Source of the DNA: Halanaerobiaceae bacterium ANBcell28
Lineage (GTDB): Bacteria > Bacillota > Halanaerobiia > Halanaerobiales > DTU029
Direction of reading: 5' to 3'
Assembly: GCA_037623315.1 (NCBI GenBank)
Contig: JBBJJH010000009.1
Location: 62,001-126,000, forward strand
Length of the DNA: 64,000 nucleotides
The first letter of the stretch is position 1, and each line of letters starts with the position of its first letter. The notes beneath the pieces were generated by a model that saw only the letters and a list, made by a program, of their open reading frames with translations, did not search any database and was not told the origin of the DNA. Positions 1 to 10,303 of the stretch are shown in pieces. Position numbers and translations under genes: made by a program.

Positions 1-275
1 ATTTTAACCACTCCCTATATTGCCAGTATTTTTAGAATCAATAAGAAAACGAATTATACTTTTTTCATGGTGTCATTCCAATAAGATTATGAAATTTTAT
101 CAAAAACTTATAAATAATATAAGACTTTTAGATAAGCACCTCCCTTTAAGATTAAGTACTTTTAAAAATAGTGTGAACAAGGCTAAAATATAGCTATAAC
201 ATAATAGACTTACTATACTTTGTATCTCATTTAGTTCTATCCCTTATATTATGTCAGATTATTAATGTCATAATA
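1..275. other. Intergenic, left edge
   Basis: This AT-rich stretch at the left edge holds no convincing gene. A good Shine-Dalgarno-like sequence is present on the minus strand near 142-149, but no start codon with an open frame follows it. No clear terminator hairpin is visible for the minus-strand gene that ends at 276. Confidence 0.5.
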
Positions 276-722
276 TTATTTGATATTTAACAATTCAAAT
301 CCTAATTGTGAATCTACTTTTCTACAAGCATCAGTATTTAGCAACTCCTGAATAATGACCTCTCCTATGTGCCAGATCTTGACACCTTTTCTGCTACAGC
401 CAGTTACAGTTTTATCTTCCCTACCAAAAGCGGAATGTAAATGTAATTTTGCTACCCCCTCTTCATTGCTAAATAAAGTCCCTACTCCTAAAGCTTCACT
501 TGTTCCCCTCAATTGAGTTATCATCGGACGAGGAATTTCTGCAGTACCATCTTCTGGACCAACTACAACTTTACTTTTCTCATCTGCACCACCAAGAAAG
601 TTAACAAGTGCAGCCTTTATATTCTTCTTTTTAGCAAATTCCTCAATTATATCAGGAATAAGATCTCCATCTTCTAATCGTAATATAAATATCCTTCCTA
701 ATTCAGCCGTAGTATATTTCAT
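276..722 (-). CDS. PPC-domain (DUF296) protein
   Basis: This 148-residue protein fits the PPC/DUF296 domain over its whole length. The family is found alone in bacteria and fused to AT-hooks in plants. Visible family features are the N-terminal strand with RLEDGDLI, the AALVNFLGGAD segment near residues 38-48, and the histidine motif LHLHSAFG near residues 93-100. Bacterial members form trimers and are often annotated as DNA-binding, but their biochemical role is not settled. The ATG at 722 is preceded by a strong GAGGGAGG site. The gene stands alone and faces away from the lipoprotein gene to its right. Confidence 0.85.
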   Translation of the reverse strand: MKYTTAELGRIFILRLEDGDLIPDIIEEFAKKKNIKAALVNFLGGADEKSKVVVGPEDGTAEIPRPMITQLRGTSEALGVGTLFSNEEGVAKLHLHSAFGREDKTVTGCSRKGVKIWHIGEVIIQELLNTDACRKVDSQLGFELLNIK

Positions 723-891
723 TAGATAATCCCTCCCTCTTTTCAGGTTTAACTTTAAACTTAAGTTAATTTATTTTTTAAAAATTTTAGAATAATATTT
801 ATAATTATATAATATTATTCAACAAAGAAGGGGTGAAATCCTTTAAAAGATAGCTATATTAAATAAAATAAAGATATTGATTTTGTATATT

Positions 892-920
892 TTGACAAAT
901 ACACCTTTGAGTGATATAAT
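892..920 (+). promoter_or_regulatory. Consensus sigma-A promoter for the lipoprotein gene
   Basis: TTGACA at 892-897 and TATAAT at 915-920 are separated by 17 bases, a perfect match to the vegetative consensus. Transcription should start near 927. This rules out the upstream ATG at 877 as the real start, because that codon would lie before the promoter. Confidence 0.9.
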
Positions 921-957
921 TGTATATATTTTCTTAATTTTAAAAGGGGTGAGAATA

Positions 958-1692
958 TTGAGAAAAAAGTTTATTGTTTTATTAATACTAATTATCTTAA
1001 GCAGCATAACAAGCGGCTGTATTAGAGTACATACTAACATAAGTATAAACGAAGATGGTAGTGGTACATGGGAACATATTATAGCCATGAGTGGAGACTT
1101 GTTTGAAATGAATCAAGTTCAGGAAGATGATCCTTTTGAAGAGCTTAGATATGAAGCTGAAATGGAAGGTTTCAAGGTTGAAAATTATCAAGAAGACTCT
1201 TATACAGGAATTAGAATCATACAAGAATTTTCAAATATTAATAATATAAGTACAGGGAACTTTATAAATAGTCTTGAAGAAGATGTATTAAGCCAAGAAG
1301 AACTTGCAACACTATTTGAACCTAATATTGAGATTTCAGAAAACTTTCTATTTAGCACTTATACAATCAAAATGGACTTAGACCAAAGTGAAGTTTCAAG
1401 CGAAAATATGGATGACTTTCCTTTTGACAACATGTTTGATAATGTTTTTGATTTGAAATTTAATGTTAGCTTACCGATTAAAGCCACAAAACATAATGCA
1501 ATATCAGAAAGTGATAATGGCAAGTCTCTATCCTGGGATATCGCCTCTGAACAAGTTGATGAAATATACCTTGAATTTAGAATAATAAATTCAAAAAATT
1601 TATTTCTAACAGTATGGATTTGTTCAATAATATTTATCTTATTATTATTGATTATAAGTAGAAAAAAACGAAGAAGAACAGTACATTATTAA
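958..1692 (+). CDS. Membrane-anchored lipoprotein, DUF3153 (LppM)-like
   Basis: This 244-residue protein begins at a TTG preceded by AAAGGGGTGAG at 942-952. The open frame extends back to 877, but that part lies upstream of the promoter. The N-terminus is a lipoprotein signal: RKK, a hydrophobic stretch, then a lipobox ending SITSGC. The mature part starts with a segment of the IRVHTNISINEDGSG type, typical of DUF3153/LppM proteins. A C-terminal transmembrane helix near residues 213-232 is followed by a basic tail (SRKKRRR). It should be lipid-modified outside the membrane and anchored again at the C-terminus. The function is unknown. It is a single-gene unit that converges on yerC. Confidence 0.8.
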   Translation: MRKKFIVLLILIILSSITSGCIRVHTNISINEDGSGTWEHIIAMSGDLFEMNQVQEDDPFEELRYEAEMEGFKVENYQEDSYTGIRIIQEFSNINNISTGNFINSLEEDVLSQEELATLFEPNIEISENFLFSTYTIKMDLDQSEVSSENMDDFPFDNMFDNVFDLKFNVSLPIKATKHNAISESDNGKSLSWDIASEQVDEIYLEFRIINSKNLFLTVWICSIIFILLLLIISRKKRRRTVHY

Positions 1693-1701
1693 GATAAGGA
1701 A

Positions 1702-1760
1702 AGCAGGGATTCTAAAGTAACACATGTCAAGTAGACTGTGAAAATGATTAAATCCCTGCT
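1702..1760 (+). terminator. Inverted repeat after the lipoprotein gene
   Basis: AGCAGGGATT at 1702-1711 pairs perfectly with AATCCCTGCT at 1751-1760. The 39-base loop is long for a simple terminator, and only an AT-rich stretch follows. It may be a small mobile palindrome or a secondary terminator ahead of the hairpin at 1801. Confidence 0.4.
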
Positions 1761-1800
1761 ATTAATTTATAATATTTCATAGAAAATACTTATAAGTATT

Positions 1801-1837
1801 AAAAAGGCAGGTAAGCGAAACTACGCCCCTGCCTTTT
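1801..1837. terminator. Bidirectional terminator between lipoprotein gene and yerC
   Basis: AAAAAGGCAGG at 1801-1811 pairs with CCTGCCTTTTT near 1827-1837, giving a GC stem flanked by A and T runs. It can end transcription from both sides and lies between the two convergent units. Confidence 0.85.
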
Positions 1838-1852
1838 TTATCTATGATTTTT

Positions 1853-2140
1853 TTAATCTTCTAAGCGGTCTAATATCATGCTATAACCATCAGCACCATA
1901 ATATAAAGCTCGCTTTACACGACTAATTGTTGCTGTACTTACACCTGTTTTTTCAACGATTTCTTCATAAGTAGCACCTTCACGTAACATTTTAGCTACC
2001 TCTAAACGCTGACCAAGGGCTTTCAACTCCCCAATAGTTGCTATATCTTCAAAAAAACTATAACACTCTTCTCTATTCTTCAGTGTTAATATTGCATCAA
2101 ATAGATGGTCAGTGAAATCATCCTTAATGCTTTTGCTCAT
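1853..2140 (-). CDS. yerC: YerC/YecD-type TrpR-related regulator
   Basis: This 95-residue all-helical protein matches the YerC/YecD group of the TrpR superfamily. The family hallmark is the central segment from GELKALGQRLEVAKML (near residues 37-52) into the helix-turn-helix TYEEIVEKTGVSTATISRVKR (near 57-77). The group is conserved in Bacillota. It is predicted to bind DNA, but its ligand and targets are not established. The gene follows guaA by 12 bases on the same strand, so the two are almost certainly co-transcribed and end at the 1801 terminator. Confidence 0.9.
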   Translation of the reverse strand: MSKSIKDDFTDHLFDAILTLKNREECYSFFEDIATIGELKALGQRLEVAKMLREGATYEEIVEKTGVSTATISRVKRALYYGADGYSMILDRLED

Positions 2141-2152
2141 TACTCCTCCTCC

Positions 2153-3685
2153 TTACTCCCATTCGATAGTTCCGGGAGGTTTTGAGGTAATATCATAAAC
2201 TACACGATTGACAGATTCAACTTCATTTACAACTCTATTTGAAATACGCTCCATCAAATCATAGGGTAATCTAGCCCAATCAGCAGTCATAGCATCATCA
2301 CTAGTCACTGCCCTAAATACAACTGGATAACCATAGGTACGCTCATCACCCATTACTCCAACACTTTTGATATCAGGTAAGACAGCAAATGATTGCCAGA
2401 TTTCCTTATTTAGACCTGCTTCTTTTATTTCTTCACGAATGATTGCATCAGCATTTCTTAAAACTTCTAACTTTTCCTCGTCAACTGTTCCAATAATTCT
2501 AATTGCTAGACCAGGTCCTGGGAAAGGTTGACGCCAGACTATATCTTCAGGAAGTCCAAGGACTTCTCCAATCTTTCTAACTTCATCTTTAAATAAATCC
2601 CGTAGTGGTTCAACTAAATCAAGATCCATATCTTCTGGTAATCCGCCTACATTATGGTGACTCTTAATTGTGGCTGCAGTATCACTTCCACTTTCAATAA
2701 CATCAGAATATAATGTACCCTGTACTAAGTATTTAGCATCTCCAAGCTTAGCAGCTTCTTCTTCAAATACCCTAATAAACTCTTCACCTATAATTTTTCT
2801 TTTTTCTTCAGGTTCTCTAACTCCATCTAATTTCTTCAAAAATCTTTCTTTAGCATCTACATAAACAAGAGGTATATTAAATTCATCTGCAAAAGTTCGT
2901 TTTACTTCTTCTGCTTCTCCTTTACGTAATAAACCGTGATCTACAAAGATACAAATTAACTGATCACCTATCGCTTTATGTACTAAAGCTGAGGCAACTG
3001 CCGAATCAACTCCACCTGATAAACCAGATATAACTTTAGCAGACCCAACTTGTTCTTTAACATTTTCTATCTCTTCATTTATAAAATCTGCCATATTCCA
3101 TTGACCTTTTACCTGACAGACCCTAAAAAGAAAATTACGTAAAATATTATTACCCTGTATAGTGTGATTTACTTCAGGATGAAATTGCACTCCATAAAAG
3201 CCCTTATAATGATTACTCATAGCGGCTACAGGAGTACTCTCAGTTCTAGCAGAAATGGTAAAACCCTCAGGAACATGCTGTACATGATCTCCATGACTCA
3301 TCCAAACTTGACTATCCTCAATTTCATCGAAAATACCCTCATTATCCAGAATATCGAGTTTAGCCTTACCATATTCACCATATTCAGCTTTTTCTACCAA
3401 GCCATTACTAAGCATAGAAGCCATTAACTGCATACCATAGCATATACCTAAAATAGGTATACCTAATTCATATATTTCAGGATCAATTTTGGGAGCATTT
3501 TCAACTGTTACACTTTTAGGCCCTCCTGAAAATATTATTCCACTTGGCTGTAATTCTTTAATTTTCTCAATATCAACATTATAAGGTAAAATGCTTGAAT
3601 AAACTTTTGCATCCCTTACCCGACGAGCAATTAACTGACTATATTGACCGCCAAAATCAAGTACCAGTATCTGTTCTTGATGCAT
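2153..3685 (-). CDS. guaA: GMP synthase (glutamine-hydrolysing)
   Basis: This 510-residue protein makes GMP from XMP, ATP and glutamine, the last step of de novo GMP synthesis. The N-terminal class I glutamine amidotransferase carries the nucleophile motif GICYGMQLM near residue 82 and the histidine motif FHPEV near 169. The ATP-pyrophosphatase domain has the PP-loop SGGVDSAV near residues 223-230. The C-terminal dimerization domain ends in the invariant KPPGTIEWE. The length is normal. It leads a two-gene unit with yerC. I saw no recognisable guanine riboswitch in the upstream region. Confidence 0.98.
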   Translation of the reverse strand: MHQEQILVLDFGGQYSQLIARRVRDAKVYSSILPYNVDIEKIKELQPSGIIFSGGPKSVTVENAPKIDPEIYELGIPILGICYGMQLMASMLSNGLVEKAEYGEYGKAKLDILDNEGIFDEIEDSQVWMSHGDHVQHVPEGFTISARTESTPVAAMSNHYKGFYGVQFHPEVNHTIQGNNILRNFLFRVCQVKGQWNMADFINEEIENVKEQVGSAKVISGLSGGVDSAVASALVHKAIGDQLICIFVDHGLLRKGEAEEVKRTFADEFNIPLVYVDAKERFLKKLDGVREPEEKRKIIGEEFIRVFEEEAAKLGDAKYLVQGTLYSDVIESGSDTAATIKSHHNVGGLPEDMDLDLVEPLRDLFKDEVRKIGEVLGLPEDIVWRQPFPGPGLAIRIIGTVDEEKLEVLRNADAIIREEIKEAGLNKEIWQSFAVLPDIKSVGVMGDERTYGYPVVFRAVTSDDAMTADWARLPYDLMERISNRVVNEVESVNRVVYDITSKPPGTIEWE

Positions 3686-3817
3686 AAATTATCTCCTCTC
3701 TTATTTCCTTATTTTTAGTAAATGCTATCTATCTACTATCTTTAAAAGTGATAACTAGCAATACATTTCCTTTTACACTTCATCTCATTAAAGTATATCT
3801 CATTTTAAGGATTAATG

Positions 3818-4906
3818 TCAAGAATTAACGTATTCTTTTGCTACTAAAAGTTCTGCCATTAAAATAGCGCCACCTGCTGCACCTCTTACAGTATTATGAG
3901 AAAGCCCTACAAAGCGGTAATCAAATACATTGCCTTCGCGAAGACGACCAACTGATACTGCCATAGCTTTATCTTTATCTCTATCCTTACGTGGTTGAGG
4001 ACGATCCGCTTCATGCCTCACAATGATAGGCTGTAATGGAGCAGAAGGTAATTCTAGTTCTTGTGGAACGGAGGTAAAATCATTCCAAATGTCGATAATT
4101 TCATTTAATTTTGGTTTTTCACCTTTAAATTTCATACTAACACAGGCAGTGTGACCATCAATTACCGGAACCCTATTACAATGGGCAGATATATTTATAG
4201 ATTTGTCATAAGCAAATTTTCCATTTTCAATACTGCCAAGTATTTTTTGTGGTTCAAGTTCAGATTTTTCTTCTTCTCCACCTATATATGGAACAATATT
4301 ATCAATCATATCAAAACTAGAAGGACCAGGATATCCTGCACCTGACAATGCCTGTAAAGTTGTAACAATCATTTCACTTACCTGATAACCCTTTTGCCTT
4401 AATGCATGAATAGGAGTAACATAGCTTTGTACACTACAATTAGGTTTTACAGCTAATAGACCTGTATCCCAGCCATAATTTTTTCTTTGTCTTGTGATAA
4501 TATCAGCATGACCAGCATTTACTTCTGGTATCAACATAGGTATATCCTCTGTATGACGATGAGCAGAGTTGTTTGATACAACTGCAAAACCAGCTTCAGC
4601 ATATGCTAGTTCTAGTTTGCTTATCTCTTCTTTATCTAGACTTACTGCAGAAAATACTAAGGAACATTTCCCTTTAGCACTGTCTATATCTACTGCATTA
4701 TAAACTTCCAAATTCTTAACTGATTCAGGAATTGTTAATGGCATTAACCATCTTCCCTCTACAGCTTCAGAATATTTCTTGCCAGCAGATCTTGGTGAAG
4801 CAGCTAAATAACTTACTTCAAACCAAGGATGATTATCTAATAACCTTATATAATTTTGACCAACCATTCCAGTTGCTCCTAAGATACCTACTTTAATTTT
4901 TTGCAT
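3818..4906 (-). CDS. asd: Aspartate-semialdehyde dehydrogenase
   Basis: This 362-residue enzyme reduces aspartyl phosphate to aspartate semialdehyde with NADPH, the branch point to lysine/diaminopimelate, threonine and methionine. The nucleotide-binding [13 protein letters not shown] motif is near residues 8-20. The catalytic cysteine is in KPNCSVQSY near residue 156. The catalytic histidine is probably in SAHCNRVPV. The sequence looks closer to the archaeal/fungal form than to the E. coli form. It lies 46 bases downstream of the aminotransferase gene on the same strand, so co-transcription is likely. lysA, further down the pathway, is at 21.5 kb. Confidence 0.95.
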   Translation of the reverse strand: MQKIKVGILGATGMVGQNYIRLLDNHPWFEVSYLAASPRSAGKKYSEAVEGRWLMPLTIPESVKNLEVYNAVDIDSAKGKCSLVFSAVSLDKEEISKLELAYAEAGFAVVSNNSAHRHTEDIPMLIPEVNAGHADIITRQRKNYGWDTGLLAVKPNCSVQSYVTPIHALRQKGYQVSEMIVTTLQALSGAGYPGPSSFDMIDNIVPYIGGEEEKSELEPQKILGSIENGKFAYDKSINISAHCNRVPVIDGHTACVSMKFKGEKPKLNEIIDIWNDFTSVPQELELPSAPLQPIIVRHEADRPQPRKDRDKDKAMAVSVGRLREGNVFDYRFVGLSHNTVRGAAGGAILMAELLVAKEYVNS

Positions 4907-4952
4907 TTAAAACACCACCTATTTATTTTAAAATCACCTTTATTAAAATATA

Positions 4953-6023
4953 CTACAATCCTAGTATATCATTAATAGTAAGTAATAATCCTCTTATATC
5001 AACCAAGTTTATATCTCCCATATGACCTATACGAAAACACTTATCTTTTAAATTACCGTAACCATTAGCTATCCTAATATTATATTTTTCTACCAATTGT
5101 TTATTGAGGTCAGTCACTGAAATATCGCGAGTATTTGTAATACATGTTACAGTCTCAGACCTATAGCCCTCTTCAGGATAAATATCGAAATATTTTAGAG
5201 CCCAGTCCTGAACATAAGCCGCCATTTCTTGATGTCTTTTAAAACGATTCTCTAATCCTTCTACATTAATGATATCATCAAGCTGTTTTCTTAAAGCAAA
5301 CATTTGAGGAATAGCTGGCGTTGAAGCAGTTTGACTCCTCTTATGATATTTATACATGACAGGTAAATTAAAATAAAAACTCCTTGCTTCTACTTCTTCG
5401 GCTCGAGCTAACATTCTCTCACTTACTGAAGCAACTGCCAGACCGGCAGGTAAAGCAAAAGCTTTTTGCAAACCAGCGAGACAGATATCTATGCCCCAAT
5501 CATCAACTCTTATCTCTGATCCTGCCATTCCTGAAACAGCATCTACAAAGAAAAAGACATCATCATATTTCTTTATCACTTCTCCTATTTCTTTTACTGG
5601 ATTTTTCATTCCAGTTGAAGTCTCATTAAAGACTAGAGTAACAGCATCATACTCACCACTAGCCAGTTTCTCATCAAGCATCTCTGGCTTAATAGCAGTC
5701 TGCCAATCTACCTCCAGTTTATCACATGGCACACCATTCATCACTGTAATTTCATGCCAGCGATCACTAAAAGCACCATTGACTAAATTAAGACACTTCT
5801 TCTTTACTCCATTTGTCACCGCCGCCTCCATTGCACCAGTAGATGATGAAGTGAATAGGAATACAGGCTTTTCTGTGTACAGTAATTTCTTTAGATTCTC
5901 CTGAATATCATCATATAGTTCACAAAGCTCTTCTGTTCTGTGATGCAACTGTGGTCTGGCTAATTCACTTAATAATTCCACCCTGACTTCTGTTGGACCA
6001 GGTGTAAATAATTTATCATGCAT
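4953..6023 (-). CDS. Class V aminotransferase, alanine-glyoxylate/serine type
   Basis: This 356-residue PLP-dependent enzyme belongs to the alanine-glyoxylate/serine-pyruvate aminotransferase family. The N-terminus has the family motif FTPGPTEV. The segment FVDAVSGMAGSEIRVDDWGIDI contains the cofactor aspartate, and the PLP lysine lies in GLQKAFALPAG near residue 190. The C-terminal domain ends with the usual RIGHMGD. Members use different amino donors, so the substrate cannot be read from sequence. Being beside asd suggests a role in the aspartate/serine/threonine network, but that is inference. The ATG at 6023 has a good GGAGGG site. Confidence 0.88.
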   Translation of the reverse strand: MHDKLFTPGPTEVRVELLSELARPQLHHRTEELCELYDDIQENLKKLLYTEKPVFLFTSSSTGAMEAAVTNGVKKKCLNLVNGAFSDRWHEITVMNGVPCDKLEVDWQTAIKPEMLDEKLASGEYDAVTLVFNETSTGMKNPVKEIGEVIKKYDDVFFFVDAVSGMAGSEIRVDDWGIDICLAGLQKAFALPAGLAVASVSERMLARAEEVEARSFYFNLPVMYKYHKRSQTASTPAIPQMFALRKQLDDIINVEGLENRFKRHQEMAAYVQDWALKYFDIYPEEGYRSETVTCITNTRDISVTDLNKQLVEKYNIRIANGYGNLKDKCFRIGHMGDINLVDIRGLLLTINDILGL

Positions 6024-6151
6024 AATGAACCCTCCTAATATATATTTTTTATTCTTATTTACTTATACTATATATTTATAGGCCTTTTTTCAGGCTTCAT
6101 ATATATGTAGATTTATTTAATATTTATTATATCAACACAAAGAGTATTTGT

Positions 6152-6388
6152 CTATACCTCTATCTCTCCCTGTAGATAAAGCACTGCTTTTCCAGAGATC
6201 TCCACTTGATCAGCCATATCTTTACAATATAGAGTTCCCCCTCTAGCAGAAAGTTGTTTCGCTACTAGAGTTTTTTTACAGCATATAGTCTCTAGATTTA
6301 AGAACTAATTCTGGTTCTACCCCTAAGGCCTCTATCAAATAGTCAGGAGCTTTGTAAAAGCATCAACCTGATATATAGGAATCTTCAT
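6152..6388 (-). pseudogene. Decayed PhzF-family gene remnant
   Basis: This is a broken remnant of a phenazine-biosynthesis-like (PhzF) isomerase gene, normally about 260-300 codons. Reading the minus strand from ATG at 6388 gives the family N-terminus MKIPIYQVDAFT, then a stop. A second frame gives a middle-region fragment (PDYLIEALGVEPELVLKSRD). A third gives the family C-terminus (SARGGTLYC, VEISGKAVLYLQGEIEV) up to the stop at 6152. Large internal deletions and at least two frameshifts remain. It was not listed by the open-frame search because no fragment is long enough. Confidence 0.85.
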
Positions 6389-6451
6389 AATTGTCCCCCA
6401 GACTATTACATATTAATATTTTTATTATTATATTATAGAACTATAAAGCTG

Positions 6452-6724
6452 TCAATTGTTGCTTATACCATCCTGACAAATCTCAAACAAGTTACCTTCA
6501 GGATCTCTGAAATATACACAGCGCATATACCACTCTTTAATGGTTTGAGGTTCACCCATAAATACTATACCTTTATCTTTTAGCACATTATAGTCTCTAT
6601 CAACATCATCTGTTGGAATGACATACACAACCTGATCTCTTCTTCCTCTTCCTTTTAAAGGGCGATACCCTTTATATATATTTTGCTTTTCTGCTAAAAA
6701 GATTGTACCTGTCAACAAAATCAC
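6452..6724 (-). pseudogene. N-terminally truncated VOC/glyoxalase-like gene
   Basis: The frame encodes up to 90 residues and matches only the C-terminal part of a vicinal-oxygen-chelate (glyoxalase/bleomycin-resistance) protein: VVYVIPTDDVDRDYNVLKDKG followed by YFRDPEGNLFEICQ. The expected first 35-40 residues, with the first metal-ligand strand, are absent. There is no room for them because the next gene ends 22 bases upstream. The first possible start is GTG at 6724 inside a GAGGAAGTG site; the following TTG codons are better spaced from it. It may still be translated, but it looks like a deletion remnant, like the PhzF fragment next to it. Confidence 0.65.
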
Positions 6725-6746
6725 TTCCTCATTTGAAATTTATAAA

Positions 6747-7001
6747 TTAATCACTATCCTTCCAGTACCACCACTTAAGTTTTCCAGGTTCATATTCTTT
6801 GCTTTCTGCATAATACACAGCACAGCGAAAAACATACAACATACACCTATCAACTTGATAACCCTTAATATCACAAAGCATATCATATAATGACTCAGGA
6901 TCTTCTCCCTTTAAAGATTCAAGTGTACTATATCCCATTTCAATTAAATATTCTTCTATTTTCCTGCCAACGCCGGGGATTTCCTGCAAATCACTTTTCA
7001 T
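6747..7001 (-). CDS. Helix-hairpin-helix protein, Cdd1 family
   Basis: This 84-residue protein has a helix-hairpin-helix near its N-terminus (LQEIPGVGRKIEEYLIEMGY) and a tail with a tryptophan cluster (KWWYW). It fits the 'pathogenicity locus' Cdd1 family, small proteins first named at the C. difficile toxin locus, with no established function. The helix-hairpin-helix suggests non-specific DNA contact. I place the start at ATG 7001, which overlaps the TGA of the upstream DUF3795 gene as TGATG and implies translational coupling. The longer frame from 7028 would run back into that gene. Confidence 0.75.
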   Translation of the reverse strand: MKSDLQEIPGVGRKIEEYLIEMGYSTLESLKGEDPESLYDMLCDIKGYQVDRCMLYVFRCAVYYAESKEYEPGKLKWWYWKDSD

Positions 7002-7264
7002 CAACTTTTCTTTGCCCATTTCCGACACTGCTCTATCCGCTTACCATCATCCCCTTGTTCGTCATCATAAGCAAATGAATTAAGTAAGTCACAAGGGAAA
7101 GTATCACAAATTCCACAATGAGCGAGTTCCTTTTCTTCGCAACATGATTTTACTGGACAATCATCACCCCAGAAAGGCTTGTCTATATTGACACATCCTT
7201 TACAATTCATCTCGTCTTTGTAATCACATTCACTACAGAAAATTCCACACCTTGATTCTATCAT
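7001..7264 (-). CDS. DUF3795 cysteine-rich protein
   Basis: This 87-residue protein is rich in cysteine. Its order of pairs (CGIFCSECDY, NCKGC, CPVKSCC, HCGICDTFPC) is the DUF3795 pattern, which probably binds zinc or an iron-sulfur cluster. It ends with the typical CRKWAKKS tail. The function is unknown. The ATG at 7264 follows GGGGGAAG. The TGATG overlap with the Cdd1 gene forms a two-gene unit; the two families being side by side suggests a joint role. Confidence 0.8.
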   Translation of the reverse strand: MIESRCGIFCSECDYKDEMNCKGCVNIDKPFWGDDCPVKSCCEEKELAHCGICDTFPCDLLNSFAYDDEQGDDGKRIEQCRKWAKKS

Positions 7265-7446
7265 TTTTTCTTCCCCCTATATTTAACGTATTATATGTAT
7301 TTTTATTAACTGTAATTATTATACATTATTTTAACGCATAAAGCAAACATAAGTTTATTTTTTTGTAAAACATTAAACATAAATTTAGCGCCAATACAAT
7401 TGACGATTGACGCTAAAAATCTTCAAAGATTTACGATATTTTTTAT

Positions 7447-7484
7447 AAAAAAAGCATCCCTGCAAGAATCTCTTACAGGGATGC
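7447..7484 (-). terminator. groESL terminator
   Basis: On the minus strand GCATCCCTG pairs with CAGGGATGC around a 13-base loop (7454-7484) and is followed by a run of seven T. A second, weaker inverted repeat (TAGCGCCAAT with ATTGACGCTA, 7386-7415) lies just beyond. Confidence 0.88.
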
Positions 7485-7539
7485 AATCTATGTGAATATC
7501 TTAAAAGATATTCTTATATATAATTTTAATGAATCAGGT

Positions 7540-9222
<1,683 letters not shown>

Positions 9223-9231
9223 TTATCTTTA

Positions 9232-9498
9232 TTATTCAACTATAGCTAAGACATCTTCAGACTTTACAATAACATACTCAACATCATCAACTTTAACTTT
9301 ATTGCCTGCATATTTGTCATAGACAACAACGTCTCCAACATTTAAAGATTCACAATCTGCAGCAATAGCTACAACCTCACCTTGCTGAGGCTTTTCTGCT
9401 TTAGCAGTATCAGGTAATACAATACCGCTTTTTGTTTGTTTTTCATCTTCTTCAATAAACTTAATAGCAACTCTCTTGTTTAAAGGTTTGATCTTCAT
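9232..9498 (-). CDS. groES: Co-chaperonin GroES (Hsp10)
   Basis: This 88-residue protein is shorter than the usual 94-97. It has the normal start (MKIKPLNKRVAIKF) and mobile loop region (TKSGIVLPDTAKAEKPQQGEV). It caps the GroEL ring as a heptamer. The ATG at 9498 follows GAAGGGGG. It is the first gene of the groES-groEL operon. Confidence 0.98.
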   Translation of the reverse strand: MKIKPLNKRVAIKFIEEDEKQTKSGIVLPDTAKAEKPQQGEVVAIAADCESLNVGDVVVYDKYAGNKVKVDDVEYVIVKSEDVLAIVE

Positions 9499-9546
9499 AA
9501 ATTAAACCCCCTTCTAAAAGTTTTATTGTATTTTATCTATTTATTG

Positions 9547-9573
9547 TTAGCACTCACTTGAATCGAGTGCTAA
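9547..9573 (-). promoter_or_regulatory. CIRCE operator (HrcA site)
   Basis: TTAGCACTC-N9-GAGTGCTAA is an exact match to the CIRCE consensus. It lies just downstream of the groES promoter, in the 5' untranslated region, where the heat-shock repressor HrcA binds. hrcA itself is not in the window. Confidence 0.98.
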
Positions 9574-9587
9574 TAACCACATTTATA

Positions 9588-9616
9588 ATAATAACTAAGT
9601 ATTAATTTAAAATCAA
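9588..9616 (-). promoter_or_regulatory. groESL sigma-A promoter
   Basis: On the minus strand TTGATT (9611-9616) and TATTAT (9588-9593) are 17 bases apart. Transcription would start about 8-10 bases before CIRCE, as in other HrcA-controlled operons. Confidence 0.75.
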
Positions 9617-9749
9617 GTCTTGTTTTAGGAATATAATCCCTGTTTTTAGCGATTATAAGCGATTAAATATATTTATCTCTTTATATCTTCCATTTTTAAT
9701 CTTTTTTGTTCCTTCTATTATAAATCTATCATTACCATTAAAAATTATA

Positions 9750-9778
9750 TTGCAGATAAGAATTTATTATTGTATTAT
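9750..9778 (+). promoter_or_regulatory. Promoter for the small membrane protein gene
   Basis: TTGCAG (9750-9755) and TATTAT (9773-9778) are spaced by 17 bases, with a TG directly before the -10 box. It lies about 65 bases before the chosen ATG at 9845. Confidence 0.6.
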
Positions 9779-9844
9779 GTTCTATATATAATGTTAAGTG
9801 TATGTAATATTATAAATAACAAATCATTAATCGGAGGTATTCTT

Positions 9845-10129
9845 ATGATTAAAGCAATAGCATTTTTCACAAAATGGTTTCTTTTTCCCATTGTTTTCAT
9901 GCCCATCATTTATTTAGATATATCCTTAATTACTACTATAGGTTTCTTTTTATTTTTATTTCTAGTATTCTGTATTAGACAAATTGAAAGTCTAGTAAAA
10001 AAGGAGCTCTTATCACAAGGCTATAATGACTATTGGAATAAAATTACCTGCGATTCTAAAATAGTAGACCTTTTTCTTGAAATAATAATTATCTTTACCT
10101 TTGTTTCGCTTTTTACTTATTTCTTTTAA
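9845..10129 (+). CDS. Small membrane protein, unknown
   Basis: I do not recognise this 94-residue protein. The ATG at 9845 has an ideal CGGAGGT site 7 bases upstream; the frame opens at 9770 but that part is unlikely to be translated. It has two hydrophobic helices near residues 10-45, a polar middle region (KKELLSQGYNDYWNK) and a last hydrophobic helix ending FTYFF. It is a single gene converging on the radical SAM gene. Its probable terminator lies inside the 3' end of that gene (10319-10348). Confidence 0.7.
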   Translation: MIKAIAFFTKWFLFPIVFMPIIYLDISLITTIGFFLFLFLVFCIRQIESLVKKELLSQGYNDYWNKITCDSKIVDLFLEIIIIFTFVSLFTYFF

Positions 10130-10303
10130 AAATCTTAATTAGCCCCTTCTTTTTAAATGATTACCATAAATATCAAAAAATATACTTATTTAGAGTATTA
10201 AGCGAAAATTTTCAGGCAGTAAAATTACAATTACCATCTGTTAATAAATAAAATAAGTTTCTTAATTTTATAATAGATTTCCTGCATGTAGACTTAAAAA
10301 ACA

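Noticed and set aside
877-957. ATG at 877 as start of the lipoprotein gene
   Set aside because: It lies upstream of the perfect TTGACA-N17-TATAAT promoter, and the TTG at 958 has a proper Shine-Dalgarno site and a correct lipoprotein signal.
3686-3817. Guanine riboswitch upstream of guaA
   Set aside because: Upstream of a minus-strand gene this region was searched for the conserved purine-riboswitch core and paired stems; none was seen.
5384-5904. Two plus-strand open frames opposite the aminotransferase gene
   Set aside because: They overlap the well-supported aminotransferase completely, lack Shine-Dalgarno sites and have no family resemblance.
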